From contig CAVSPR010000002.1 of NCBI GenBank assembly GCA_963729875.1, forward strand, positions 682,001 to 746,000: 64,000 nt of DNA, read 5' to 3'. Below are positions 8,588 through 17,120 of this stretch, piece after piece. The notes below the pieces were generated by a model. That model ran no database searches. It saw nothing but the letters and a program-made list of their open reading frames with translations, and was not told the origin of the DNA. Source of the stretch: DATBSL01 sp963729875. GTDB lineage: Bacteria > Acidobacteriota > Vicinamibacteria > Fen-336. The translations under genes and the position numbers were made by a program. The first letter of the stretch is position 1; each line of letters begins with the position of its first letter.

Positions 8588-8683
8588 CTGCCGGAACCGC
8601 GGGCCAGGTCGCCGGCCGTGATCGACATGGCTCTCGGCGTCCAGGACTGGCAAAAGGCGGGGTGCGGGGGACGGACGCCCGCC

Positions 8684-8689
8684 TATAAT
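8684..8689 (+). promoter_or_regulatory. -10 hexamer TATAAT for leaderless start at 8696
   Basis: A perfect TATAAT ends exactly 6 bases before the ATG at 8696; the spacer CGCCCG contains no Shine-Dalgarno. No clear -35 element lies 17 bases upstream. Confidence 0.6.
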
Positions 8690-8695
8690 CGCCCG

Positions 8696-10147
8696 ATGTC
8701 CACCGCCTCGCCGCGGGCGGGGCGCCGGTCGCGGGTCGCGCGGGCGGTGGGGCGCGACCTCGGCCGGCGGCGCGTTCCCGCCCGACGGCTGCTGCTGCCG
8801 GCCCTCGCCGTCGTCGCGGTGGCTCTAGTCGTACGGCTTGCCTACGTGGGCGACGCCGCGCCGACGCTCTACACCTGGCAGCAGCCGGGCGTGCGGATGG
8901 CCCTCAACTACACAGAGGCCGCCCAGGCGATCCTCGACGGAGACGGGATCCTCTATCCGCGCGTCTGGCCGGGCCCCTCCGAGACGCGGCTCGTCTCGCG
9001 CCCTCCGGGCTATCCGGCGTTCCTCGCCGCCGTCTACGGCACGCTCGGCCGCAGCTACGCGGACGTCCTCGCGGCCCAGTCGCTGCTGACCGCCCTTCTC
9101 CCCGCCGTGATGCTCGTCCTGCTGACCCGCGTCGCCGGGAGTCGGGCCGGGCTGGCCGCGGGCATCCTGGCCGCGCTCTCCGCACCTCTCGGGTACCACG
9201 CGGCGATCGTGACGCCCGACGCCCTCAGCGCCTTTCTCGCCGTTATCATCGTCCTCTTCGTCGCCGCTGCCCGGCGGGCCGGCCCGCGGTCCGCCTGGCT
9301 CGGCGCCGCGGGAGCTACGGTCGGCCTCGCGACGTGGCTGCGGCCCAACTTCCTGCCCCTCGCCCCCCTCCTCGCCCTCTCGGTTCCGCTCGCGATCGGG
9401 AGAGGGCGGCACCCCTGGCGGGACGCCGCCTTGATGCTGGCCGTCGCCGTCGCCCTCGTGGCCCCGATCACCGTGCGCAACGGGCGGATCTACGGCGAGC
9501 TCGTGCCGGTGAGCGCGAACGGTGGCATCGTCCTGTGGGAGGGGATAGCCGACGCCGGCGGACGCGAGTTCGGGGCGCGGAGCCGGGACCTGGAGGTGGC
9601 GGCAGAGGAGGCGATTCGGTTCAGCGACCCGCGCTACGCGAAGACCTGGGCGACGCCCGACGGGATCAAGCGCGACCGCGACCGCGTCCAGCGAAGCCTC
9701 GAGGTCATCCGCGCCCACCCCGGGTGGTACGCCACGTCCGTCGTGCGCCGGGCGGGCGAGGTGCTGGCCTCCGGACGGGAGGCCCCGCTGCTTCAGCCAC
9801 GCCCGCCCGAGCTCGCCGAGGACTCCCCGGTCGTGAACCACCCGGCGGTGAGGCTCGACGCCGCCCTCGCGCTCCTTCGGCCGCCGCTGCGCGCGCTGCA
9901 GCGGCTCGTCGCCTGGCCGGCGCCGGTCCTGGCCGCCACGGGGCTCGTCCTGCTGGTGATCGCCGCGCCCCGGCGTGCGCTCCTGCTCGGGCTCGTGCCC
10001 GCCTACGTGCTGATCGCGCAGTCCCCGATGCACTTCGAGCCGCGCTTCGCTCTTCCCAAGGACGCCTTCACGCCGGCCCTCGTGGCCGTGGGGCTCGTCG
10101 GTCTGGTCGGAGCCGCGGTGCGCGGGGCGCGCCGCTACTGGATGTAG
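8696..10147 (+). CDS. GT39/ArnT-like polytopic membrane glycosyltransferase
   Basis: A 483-residue membrane protein with about 10-11 hydrophobic segments, beginning after an arginine-rich cytoplasmic start (RAGRRSRVARAVGR). The first external loop after helix 1 carries RLAYVGDAAPTLYTW and NYTEAAQAILDGDGI, and RPPGYPAFLAAVYG follows. An acidic site in that loop and an RPPGYP-type motif are features of dolichyl- or undecaprenyl-phosphate-sugar dependent transferases (PMT/GT39 and the related PF13231 group), which move a sugar onto an envelope acceptor. The acceptor cannot be told. The start at 8696 is chosen from the -10 hexamer 6 bases upstream. Its last 13 bases overlap the end of the convergent gene. 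Confidence 0.78.
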   Translation: MSTASPRAGRRSRVARAVGRDLGRRRVPARRLLLPALAVVAVALVVRLAYVGDAAPTLYTWQQPGVRMALNYTEAAQAILDGDGILYPRVWPGPSETRLVSRPPGYPAFLAAVYGTLGRSYADVLAAQSLLTALLPAVMLVLLTRVAGSRAGLAAGILAALSAPLGYHAAIVTPDALSAFLAVIIVLFVAAARRAGPRSAWLGAAGATVGLATWLRPNFLPLAPLLALSVPLAIGRGRHPWRDAALMLAVAVALVAPITVRNGRIYGELVPVSANGGIVLWEGIADAGGREFGARSRDLEVAAEEAIRFSDPRYAKTWATPDGIKRDRDRVQRSLEVIRAHPGWYATSVVRRAGEVLASGREAPLLQPRPPELAEDSPVVNHPAVRLDAALALLRPPLRALQRLVAWPAPVLAATGLVLLVIAAPRRALLLGLVPAYVLIAQSPMHFEPRFALPKDAFTPALVAVGLVGLVGAAVRGARRYWM

Positions 10148-11982
10148 CCCAGGCTCTTGAGCTGCTCCAGGACGTCCTGGTCGAAGTCGCTGCGGGCGGC
10201 GGAGACGGTGGCCCGGCGGCCGTAGGAGTCGACGAGGCGAACGGGGTGGTCGTGACGGAAGCTCCCGGCGAGCGCCGCCTCGAGCACCTGCCCGTCGAGC
10301 TCGCGGCTGCGCGGCAGGCCGAGCAGGTGCAGGACGCTCGGCGCCACGTCGCGCTCGGACGCCGTCCCGAGGTCATCCGGCACGACCGGACCGCCGGCCA
10401 GGACGAGCAGGCCCTCGGCCGGCGCCGTGCCGCCCCGGGCGAGACGGCCCGGGTCGCCCACGAGGACCAGCACGTCGCCCGGGCCCATCCCGGCCGCCGC
10501 CTCGTCCAGGAGCCCGTCCACGAAGCGGTACTGCGCGCGCACGGCGGCGAGCTTGGCGTCGAGGCCGGCGAGGTCGCTGGCCGGCGCCTCGCCGAGCTGC
10601 TGCATCGTGAAGATGTCGAGACCCGGGAGGTACAGCACCTCGAGATCGGCCGGCGCGTTGTCACGCAGGACGCGGGCGGCGCCCACGTGAAAGCGGTCGA
10701 GGCGGCGGGCGGGATCCGGCTCGGAGGCGTCGACGAGCAGCCGCAGTCGATCGAAAGCCTCCGCCGGGTACACCTCGCGGTCGGGGGGGCCGCCCTTCTC
10801 CAGCTTGAAGGCGGCGCGGTCGGTCACGATGTAGCCGTTGACGGCGTCGGCCGGCCAGGTGGCCCACCAGTTCACGACCCCGACCCGGAGGCCCTTCTCC
10901 GAGGCCACGTTCCAGAACGTCTTGACGCTGCGCAGGACGGCGCTCGGCGGCTGCGGGCGGGTGAGGCGGAGGAAGTCGGTCGCGGCGCCGAGGGCGGAGG
11001 TGAACGGGCTGCGCCCGGCGCCGAGGCTGACCGGGGTGCGCAGGCCGGTGATGCGGCGCGTGTCCGCCGACTGGATCCCGTGGGCCTCGGGCCCGCGCCC
11101 CGTGGCCACCGTCGTCCAGACGATGGCCGGTACGCGCTCGGGCTCCGCGCGCAGCCGCGCCCGCGCGCCCCTGGCCAGGAGCCCGGCGAGAGCGGGCATC
11201 TCGCCGCTGCCCGCGAGGTGCTCGGCCATCCGGCGCTCGAGCCCGTCGATCGCGACGACGCGCACTCGCAGGCCCGTGGGCACGACCGCGTAGTCGGGCG
11301 CCTCCTTTCCCGAGGGGCGGGCGAGGCGCGGGGCCAGGGCCACGACGGCGGCGAAGAGCGCGGCCGCGCCGAGGACGAGGGGGAGCACGCGGCGCCGCGA
11401 CAGGCTCGCCGGGGCGAGGTGCGACAGCGTCTCCCCGGCCGAGAGGACGGCGACGGCGGCGAGCGACGCGAAGCGGCCGAGGGCGAGGCTCAGCCCGAGT
11501 CCGAGGGCGAGGGCGCCCGCCTGGCCGAGGGTCGGGGCGCCGGCCAGGTGGGATCGCCACCACAGGACGAGGTAGGCGACCGCCAGCAGCGCCACCACGA
11601 GCCCGACGTTGCGGGCGAGCCCCTTTCCGGGCCCGCGGCCCAGGCGTCGCGCCCACCCGGCGAGGACACCCCCGGCGAGGGCCACGAGACCCGTGAGGAG
11701 GGCGAAAGCGACGGCGAGGTAGAGGGCGAGGACCAGCAGGTCCTGCGGCTCGCCGAGAAGGCGCCGGTCGAGCCCCGCTGCGGCGAGGGTCGCGGCGAGC
11801 CCGAACAGCACCCCGCCGACCAGACCGACGCGGAGGGAGGCGCGGAGCGAGGCCCGGGCGGGCGAGACACCGCCCGCCCCGCCGAGGACGAAGCGGTCGA
11901 GCGAGCTGTCGAGGTACCCGAGCCGCTTCAGCTCCTCGCGCACCGTGTCGACGGACGCGAGCGGCGGTCGGCCTTCGCCCAT
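10135..11982 (-). CDS. Membrane-anchored alkaline-phosphatase-superfamily (phosphodiesterase-like) protein
   Basis: A 615-residue protein. Residues 1-30 carry an LKRLGYLD motif, followed by about 6 transmembrane helices (to about residue 240) and then a type I phosphodiesterase/nucleotide-pyrophosphatase fold: VRVVAIDGLERRM, and PAIVWTTVATGRGPEAHGI with the Thr nucleophile position. The late metal-binding Asp-His-Gly expected for active members reads GDPGRLARGG, so the site looks incomplete. The protein ends with LEQLKSLGYIQ, echoing its N-terminal LKRLGYLD. The start overlaps the stop of the upstream gene (TGATG), so the two are coupled. A role in envelope lipid or glycan head-group transfer is possible but unproven. 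Confidence 0.75.
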   Translation of the reverse strand: MGEGRPPLASVDTVREELKRLGYLDSSLDRFVLGGAGGVSPARASLRASLRVGLVGGVLFGLAATLAAAGLDRRLLGEPQDLLVLALYLAVAFALLTGLVALAGGVLAGWARRLGRGPGKGLARNVGLVVALLAVAYLVLWWRSHLAGAPTLGQAGALALGLGLSLALGRFASLAAVAVLSAGETLSHLAPASLSRRRVLPLVLGAAALFAAVVALAPRLARPSGKEAPDYAVVPTGLRVRVVAIDGLERRMAEHLAGSGEMPALAGLLARGARARLRAEPERVPAIVWTTVATGRGPEAHGIQSADTRRITGLRTPVSLGAGRSPFTSALGAATDFLRLTRPQPPSAVLRSVKTFWNVASEKGLRVGVVNWWATWPADAVNGYIVTDRAAFKLEKGGPPDREVYPAEAFDRLRLLVDASEPDPARRLDRFHVGAARVLRDNAPADLEVLYLPGLDIFTMQQLGEAPASDLAGLDAKLAAVRAQYRFVDGLLDEAAAGMGPGDVLVLVGDPGRLARGGTAPAEGLLVLAGGPVVPDDLGTASERDVAPSVLHLLGLPRSRELDGQVLEAALAGSFRHDHPVRLVDSYGRRATVSAARSDFDQDVLEQLKSLGYIQ

Positions 11983-13463
11983 CAGGGCTGCCAGCGCCCG
12001 CTGAAACGGTAGATGATCGAGGCGAAGAAGCGGTCCGTGGTCAGGCTGTTGGTCACCGTCACGGGCGGCGTGGGGGGCAGGTCGAGATCGCCGCCGCCGG
12101 CCGCCGCCTGCTCCGTCACCTTGTAGTCGCCGAACTCGTGGACGTAGGCCACGTCCAGGAGCATCGAGCCGAGGATGAGGCCCGTGCCGACCGTGAACCC
12201 GTTGAAGCGGGGGATGTCCCCCGTCGCGTTCGGGATGATCTGGCGGTCGTTGAAGTAACCCACCCGGAGCGGCACCTTGAGGCGGCCCTTGATGATGACC
12301 CACTCGAGGCCGACGCGGATCTGCTCCGCGTCCTGCTGGCCGCTGGCCCGCAGCGGGTCCTCGGGGTCGTTCGGGTCGGGGACCTCGCGCAGGGTGGGGT
12401 ACTGCAGCTCGGGGGAGAAGGTCGGGGGCGGCGGCACCGACGGGACGCCGTTCACGCTGCGCCCCGTCGCCGCGAGGTCGAAGTAGTCGAGGATCCGAGC
12501 CTCGGACCAGGTCGTGCGGGTGAGGTCGGCCGAGAGCGTCAGGGTGTCGCGGGGCCTCCAGGACACGCCGAAGCCGAACGAGGCAGGGAAGTCGAGGCCG
12601 ACCGCCTCGCTCGTGTGGGCGTTGCGGGTGATCTCCTCGACGCTCGTCAGGGTTCCCCAGTAGTCCCGCCGCGCCTTGTCCACCCTGACGTCCGCGGTGA
12701 ACGGCGTCTTGTAGACCGCGGCCAGGTTCAGTTGCTCGACGGGCGAGACCATGATCCCGAAGTTGAAACTCCAGCCTTCCGGGCGGAAGTCGAGGTCGAA
12801 TTCCCGCAGGGGGCGCTGGGTGTCCTTCAGGAGGGTACGAGAGAGGGTCTGGTCGTAGCCGTTCAGCCAGCGGTTGACCGTCACGCCGGCCCTCACGTGG
12901 CGGCTCAAGCGCAGGCCCGTCCCGAAGGCGATCACGTCGAACCCGCCGTCGCTCGAACCCTCCTCGAGCTGCGCGAGCGTGCCGGTCGCCCGGTCGTAGA
13001 CCTCGATCCGCCGGGAGCCGTCGAACGAGATCGCCCTCTGGTAGCTCAGCTGGACGGCGCCGCGCACCTCGCCGAAACCGACCGGCCACGTGAACGCGGC
13101 GAAGTCGATGGCCTGGCCCTCGAACGTGTCGCTGTCGGGCCCGCGCTCGAGGTCGATGGAGGTGGAGGCCCCGACCAGGGACAGCTCGGGCGTCCGGAGG
13201 TAGCTGAGGCCGGCCGGGTTCCAGGAGGCCGCGGTCGCGTCGTCGGCGCGGGCCAGGAAGGCCCCGCCCATGCCGTACGCCCGCGCGCCCGAGCCGAGGG
13301 TCAGGTTCTGCCGGCCGGTGATGTCGATCCGGTCGACGTCTCTCTGTGCCTGGCCCCGGGCCGCGACGGGAAGCCCCGCCAGGAGCAGCCCGAGCCAGAG
13401 CAGGCGTCGTCGCGATGCCCACGCGGGCCGCAGGACGAAGCCGGCGATGGCACACGACGACAT
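11982..13463 (-). CDS. FadL/OMPP1 (UPF0164-like) outer-membrane beta-barrel protein
   Basis: A 493-residue exported protein. After a signal peptide (LLWLGLLLAGLPVAARG) comes the family signature GARAYGMGGAFLARADD with ATAASWNPAGLSYL, followed by alternating strands ending in an aromatic C-terminus (FFASIIYRFSGRWQP), as in FadL/TodX-type hydrophobic transporters and PorV-like proteins. I chose the ATG at 13463: the longer GTG at 13490 lies upstream of a -10-like TATGCT that ends only 12 bases before the ATG. Coupled by TGATG to the phosphodiesterase-like gene, so the barrel and that protein may serve one envelope task. Confidence 0.82.
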   Translation of the reverse strand: MSSCAIAGFVLRPAWASRRRLLWLGLLLAGLPVAARGQAQRDVDRIDITGRQNLTLGSGARAYGMGGAFLARADDATAASWNPAGLSYLRTPELSLVGASTSIDLERGPDSDTFEGQAIDFAAFTWPVGFGEVRGAVQLSYQRAISFDGSRRIEVYDRATGTLAQLEEGSSDGGFDVIAFGTGLRLSRHVRAGVTVNRWLNGYDQTLSRTLLKDTQRPLREFDLDFRPEGWSFNFGIMVSPVEQLNLAAVYKTPFTADVRVDKARRDYWGTLTSVEEITRNAHTSEAVGLDFPASFGFGVSWRPRDTLTLSADLTRTTWSEARILDYFDLAATGRSVNGVPSVPPPPTFSPELQYPTLREVPDPNDPEDPLRASGQQDAEQIRVGLEWVIIKGRLKVPLRVGYFNDRQIIPNATGDIPRFNGFTVGTGLILGSMLLDVAYVHEFGDYKVTEQAAAGGGDLDLPPTPPVTVTNSLTTDRFFASIIYRFSGRWQP

Positions 13464-13522
13464 CGGAGCGTTGGGAGCATACCATGCCACCCCGGGACGA
13501 CCGGTAACCCGCGGCGGCGCAT

Positions 13523-13528
13523 TATGAT
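13523..13528 (+). promoter_or_regulatory. -10 hexamer TATGAT for leaderless GTG at 13535
   Basis: TATGAT ends 6 bases before the GTG at 13535, with GGGGCC between. Within the 71-base divergent spacer a -10-like hexamer also serves the gene on the other strand. Confidence 0.55.
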
Positions 13529-13534
13529 GGGGCC

Positions 13535-14488
13535 GTGCCGGGACACCGCCGTGCCGAGATCGCCCTCCTCGTGGCCGCCCTCGTGGTGGCTTTCGGCCTC
13601 GCCGAGGCCGCGGTGCGGCTGCTCACCCCCCGCCAGGGCACCCGCGGGTACGGGCCGGTCCGGACCGACCGGCGGGACCGGCGGCCGATCAACTCCCGGG
13701 GCTACCGCGACTTCGAGCGGGCCCAGCCGAAGCCCGAGGGTGTGAGGCGCGCGGTCTGCATCGGCGACTCGTTCACGTGGGGCGTGAGCGTCCTCTTCGA
13801 CGACGCGTGGCCGCAGCGTGTCGAGCGCCTCCTGTCGCGCGAGCGGGGCGAGCGGTGGGAGGCGGTCAACCTCGGCGAGCCGGGGCTCAACGCCGTGCAG
13901 GAGGCGAGCCGGCTCGCCTCCGAGGGCTTCGCCTACGGGCCGGACGTGGTGGTCGTGGCGTACGTGCTCAACGACAGCGAGGACGAGACGGCGGCCGAGG
14001 CACGCCGGGCTGCCGACTGGGTGGAGGACCAGCGCCGGGGGCCCTCCGTCTCGTTCATGGACCGCTCGGCGCTCGTGCGCCTCGTGCGGACGAGGGTGTG
14101 GGCGACGATCGAGAACCGCCGTCGGGTCGAGGGCTTCCGCTCCATGTACGCCGACGACTACGAGGGCTGGGTGGCCGCCCGCCGGGCGCTGAAGACGATG
14201 GGGGGCCTGTGCCGCGAGCGGGGCGTTCCCCTCGTGGTGGCGATCTTCCCGCTCTTCGGCAACCCCCTCGACCAGCGCTACCCGTTCGCGGACGTCCACG
14301 GGAAGGTCTCCCAGGCGGCGGCGGAGGCGGGGGCGCAGGTGGTGGACCTGCTCCCGTCCTACCGCGGGCTCGACTGGAGGCTCCTCGTGGTCGACGGCGC
14401 CGACGACGAGCACCCGAACGAGATCGCCCACCGCATCGCCGCGCAGGCGATCGCGCGCGCGGTCGACGGGATGGTGCCGCGACCCTAG
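13535..14488 (+). CDS. Membrane-anchored SGNH/GDSL hydrolase
   Basis: A 317-residue protein with an N-terminal membrane helix (ALLVAALVVAFGLAEAAV) and a periplasmic SGNH hydrolase domain. Block I is CIGDSFTWG (nucleophile Ser near residue 77), block II NLGEPGLN (Gly), block III YVLNDSED (Asn), and block V DDEHPNEIAH with the catalytic Asp and His. These enzymes cleave ester bonds, often O-acetyl groups on polysaccharides. Initiates with GTG directly after a -10 hexamer. Its stop shares the CTAG with the stop of the convergent small gene. Confidence 0.85.
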   Translation: MPGHRRAEIALLVAALVVAFGLAEAAVRLLTPRQGTRGYGPVRTDRRDRRPINSRGYRDFERAQPKPEGVRRAVCIGDSFTWGVSVLFDDAWPQRVERLLSRERGERWEAVNLGEPGLNAVQEASRLASEGFAYGPDVVVVAYVLNDSEDETAAEARRAADWVEDQRRGPSVSFMDRSALVRLVRTRVWATIENRRRVEGFRSMYADDYEGWVAARRALKTMGGLCRERGVPLVVAIFPLFGNPLDQRYPFADVHGKVSQAAAEAGAQVVDLLPSYRGLDWRLLVVDGADDEHPNEIAHRIAAQAIARAVDGMVPRP

Positions 14489-14874
14489 CGCAGGGGGGAG
14501 TCGGGGCGCTCGCCGCAGAGCACGGCGAGCCGCGCGCCCTCCTCGGCGAGGCCCAGGCACTCGAAGAGGTTGCGCACGTGCTGGCCGAGGCGGTCGCCGC
14601 GGGCGGGGGTGGCGAGGACGGCCTCGACCAGGGCCCGCGCCAGGGCCGCCGCCTCGTCCGCCGCGCGCAGGGCCTCCTCCGCGGGCGGGTCCTCGTCGAA
14701 GCCGCGCAGGCGCTGCTCGAGCGCGCCGAAGGCCCCGGAGAGAGCGCAGGCGTCGCCGTCGCCCGCCTCCCCGAACGCCCCCGCCGCCTCGAGCGAGCGA
14801 GAGACGCGCTGCACGACCGTGCGCGCGTGGGGCAGGTTGACGTGCACCCAGCGCCGGTGTTCCTCGTCCTTCAT
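14485..14874 (-). CDS. Small helical protein of unknown function
   Basis: A 129-residue, alanine-rich protein predicted from its sequence to be all-helical, with a repeated helical-hairpin pattern (HARTVVQRVSRSLEAAG; CALSGAFGALEQRLRGF; EALRAADEAAALARALV; LGQHVRNLFECLGLAEEG). No signal peptide, membrane helix or catalytic motif. I chose the ATG at 14874 (MKDEEHRRWVHVNLP); a longer start at 14901 would overlap the promoter palindrome. A TAGACT -10 on this strand lies 17 bases upstream. I do not recognise the family. Confidence 0.6.
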   Translation of the reverse strand: MKDEEHRRWVHVNLPHARTVVQRVSRSLEAAGAFGEAGDGDACALSGAFGALEQRLRGFDEDPPAEEALRAADEAAALARALVEAVLATPARGDRLGQHVRNLFECLGLAEEGARLAVLCGERPDSPLR

Positions 14875-14891
14875 GGGGGAGCCGCTTGGCG

Positions 14892-14911
14892 AGTCTAGCA
14901 TGTGCTAGTCT
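14892..14911. promoter_or_regulatory. Near-perfect palindrome holding two divergent -10 hexamers
   Basis: CTAGCA (14895-14900) and TGCTAG (14903-14908) are inverted around TG, and the similarity extends to 9-base arms with one mismatch each. The arms contain TAGACT on the minus strand and TAGTCT on the plus strand, suitable -10 elements for the small helical gene and the M16 peptidase gene. Either a shared operator or simply back-to-back promoters. Confidence 0.4.
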
Positions 14912-14948
14912 GGTCCTCGCGCGGCCGCCCGGCGCGGCGCAACCCCCG

Positions 14949-16238
14949 ATGATCGTCAAGGAAACACTCCCCAACGGCCTTACCCTGCTCACCGAGTCGA
15001 TGCCGCAGGTGCGCAGCGTCGCGGTGGGGGTCTGGCTCAAGCGGGGCAGCCGCCACGAGAAAGAGCGGGTCTGCGGGGTCAGCCACTTCATCGAGCACAT
15101 GGTCTTCAAGGGCACGAAGACACGCTCCGCGGAGCGGATCGCCGCCGAGGTCGACTCGATCGGCGGCTACATGGACGCGTTCACCGCGAAGGAGTACGCC
15201 TCGTTTCACCTCAAGGTGCTCGACGAGCACCTGCCCGTCGCCGTCGAGATCCTCGGCGACGTCGTCCTCAACCCGCTCTTCGATCCCGTCGAGATGGCCA
15301 AGGAGAAGAAGGTCATCTTCGAGGAGATGGGCATGGTCGAGGACACCCCGGACGACCTCGTCATGGAGATCTTCGCGGGGGCGTTCTGGCCGGGCCACCC
15401 GCTCGGCCGGCCCATCCTCGGGACGAGGCGGACGGTGGGGCGCTTCCGGCGCCAGGACCTCGCCTCGTACTTCTCGCGGGTCTACCGGCCCGCCCACATC
15501 GTCATCGCCGCCGCCGGCCACGTCGAGCACGGGGCGGTGGCGGCGCTGGTGAGCCGGCACTTCGCGGGCCTCGACCGGCACCCGGCGCCTCGCAGCCCCC
15601 GCGGGCCCGCTGGCCGGCCCCCGGGGACGGGACGCGCCCCCTGCGTCGTCACCCGCACCGTGACCCGCTCGAAGAGGGAGCTCGAGCAGGTGCACGTCTG
15701 CCTCGGGGCCCGCGCGTGCCCCCAGGCCCACCCCGACCGCTACGCCGGCTACGTCCTCAACACCGTCCTCGGCGGCTCGATGTCCTCGCGCCTCTTCCAG
15801 AACATCCGCGAGAAGCGCGGCCTCGTCTACTCGATCTCCTCGGGGATCACCGCCTACTCCGACGCGGGGCTCCTCAGCGTCTACGCGGGGACGAGCCTCG
15901 AGTCCGCCCCCGAGGTCATCCGCCTCACCCTCGAGGAGATCCGGCGGCTGTGCGGCGAGCGTCTCGGCGAGGAGGAGCTGCGCCGCGCGAAGGACCACAT
16001 CAAGGGGGGCCTCGTCCTCTCCCTCGAGAGCTCGAGCGCCCGGATGAGCCACCTCGCCCGCCAGGAGATCACCTTCGGCCGCCAGCTCCCGCTCGACGAG
16101 ATCCTCGCGGGGATCGAGGCCGTGACCGCCGAGGACGTCCAGCGCGTCGCCGCCGGGGTCTTCGACGGCCGGCTCGGCGCGAGCATCCTCGGCAACCTGC
16201 AGGGCTGGCGCCCCCGCGACCGGGACCTTCGGGTTTGA
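14949..16238 (+). CDS. M16-family zinc metallopeptidase
   Basis: A 429-residue pitrilysin/processing-peptidase-type enzyme. The inverted zinc motif HxxEH is at residues 46-50 (SHFIEHMVFKGT) and the third ligand Glu lies 76 residues later (VIFEEM, E126), exactly the family spacing. The second, inactive half carries LNTVLGGSMSSRLFQNIREKRGLVYSI-type sequence. No signal peptide with the ATG at 14949, so it is likely cytoplasmic like the single-chain YmxG/PqqL-small group; longer starts upstream would run into the promoter. A WalJ-like gene follows 22 bases on, probably cotranscribed. Confidence 0.92.
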   Translation: MIVKETLPNGLTLLTESMPQVRSVAVGVWLKRGSRHEKERVCGVSHFIEHMVFKGTKTRSAERIAAEVDSIGGYMDAFTAKEYASFHLKVLDEHLPVAVEILGDVVLNPLFDPVEMAKEKKVIFEEMGMVEDTPDDLVMEIFAGAFWPGHPLGRPILGTRRTVGRFRRQDLASYFSRVYRPAHIVIAAAGHVEHGAVAALVSRHFAGLDRHPAPRSPRGPAGRPPGTGRAPCVVTRTVTRSKRELEQVHVCLGARACPQAHPDRYAGYVLNTVLGGSMSSRLFQNIREKRGLVYSISSGITAYSDAGLLSVYAGTSLESAPEVIRLTLEEIRRLCGERLGEEELRRAKDHIKGGLVLSLESSSARMSHLARQEITFGRQLPLDEILAGIEAVTAEDVQRVAAGVFDGRLGASILGNLQGWRPRDRDLRV

Positions 16239-16260
16239 CTCCGCACGCCGCGGTTGCCCG

Positions 16261-17085
16261 ATGACGATGCGCTTCCGCGTCCTCGGCTCGGGCAGCGGCG
16301 GCAACGCCACCCTCGTCGAGGGGGGCGGCGCGCGCGTGCTCCTCGACGCCGGCCTCGGGCCCCGGCAGCTGGCCGAGCGGCTCGAGTCGTCCGGGGTCGA
16401 CCCCGCCTCGCTCGACGCCGTCTTCGTCTCCCACGAGCACGGCGACCACGCGCGCGGGGCGGCCGCCTTCTCCGCCAGGTGGGGCGTCCCCCTCGCGCTC
16501 ACCGGCGGCACCTTCCGCGCGGCCGGGCTCGCCGCGGCGAAGCTGCCGGCCTGGGTGGAGATCGCGCCCGGCGAGACGCGCACCATCCGCCGGCTCGCGG
16601 TCCGCGCGGTGGCGATCCCCCACGACGCCGCCGCTCCCGTCGCCTTCGTGGTGTGCGCCGGTTCTTCGTCCCTCGGCCACGCGACGGACCTCGGGCACCT
16701 GGGCCGCGGTCTCGTGGAGGCCCTTCGCGGGTGCGACGCCGTCCTCGTCGAGTCCAACTACGACCCCGCGATGCTCAGGGACGGACCGTACCCGTGGGCG
16801 CTGAAGGAGCGGATCCTCGGGCCGTTCGGCCATCTCTCGAACGCGGACGCGGCCCGGCTCCTCGAGCGGGGCCTCGGCGAGGCGTGCCGGAGGGTCGTGC
16901 TGGCCCACCTCTCGCGGAAGAACAACCACCCGGAGCTGGCGCTGCAGGCCGCCGAGGAATCGCTCGAGCGGGCCGGGCGCCGCGACGTCGAGGTGGACCT
17001 CGCTCCCCCGGGGGGCACGGGCTGGATCACGGTCGCCGCCTCGAAGGGGGCGGGCCGTCGGCCCGGCCAACTGCGCCTCTTCTGA
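16261..17085 (+). CDS. WalJ/YycJ-like metallo-beta-lactamase-fold hydrolase
   Basis: A 274-residue cytoplasmic protein. The family signs are FRVLGSGSGGNATLVE at the N-terminus, the metal motif SHEHGDHARG (HxHxDH), and the late HLSRKNNHPELA, which is characteristic of the YycJ/WalJ group, proposed exonucleases acting in DNA repair. Other metal ligands fit (TDLGHL, HDAAAPVAF). Lies in the same direction and 22 bases after the M16 peptidase gene. Confidence 0.85.
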   Translation: MTMRFRVLGSGSGGNATLVEGGGARVLLDAGLGPRQLAERLESSGVDPASLDAVFVSHEHGDHARGAAAFSARWGVPLALTGGTFRAAGLAAAKLPAWVEIAPGETRTIRRLAVRAVAIPHDAAAPVAFVVCAGSSSLGHATDLGHLGRGLVEALRGCDAVLVESNYDPAMLRDGPYPWALKERILGPFGHLSNADAARLLERGLGEACRRVVLAHLSRKNNHPELALQAAEESLERAGRRDVEVDLAPPGGTGWITVAASKGAGRRPGQLRLF

Positions 17086-17107
17086 CGGCCCGCCCGGGCA
17101 CCCGTGC

Positions 17108-17113
17108 TACGCT
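17108..17113 (+). promoter_or_regulatory. -10 hexamer TACGCT for leaderless start at 17121
   Basis: TACGCT ends 7 bases before the ATG at 17121 with no Shine-Dalgarno between, 22 bases after the preceding stop codon. Confidence 0.45.
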
Positions 17114-17120
17114 GCCCTCG

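Noticed and set aside
13464..13490. The longer GTG start for the FadL-like gene
   Set aside because: It lies upstream of the TATGCT -10-like hexamer and adds residues that precede a normal signal peptide.
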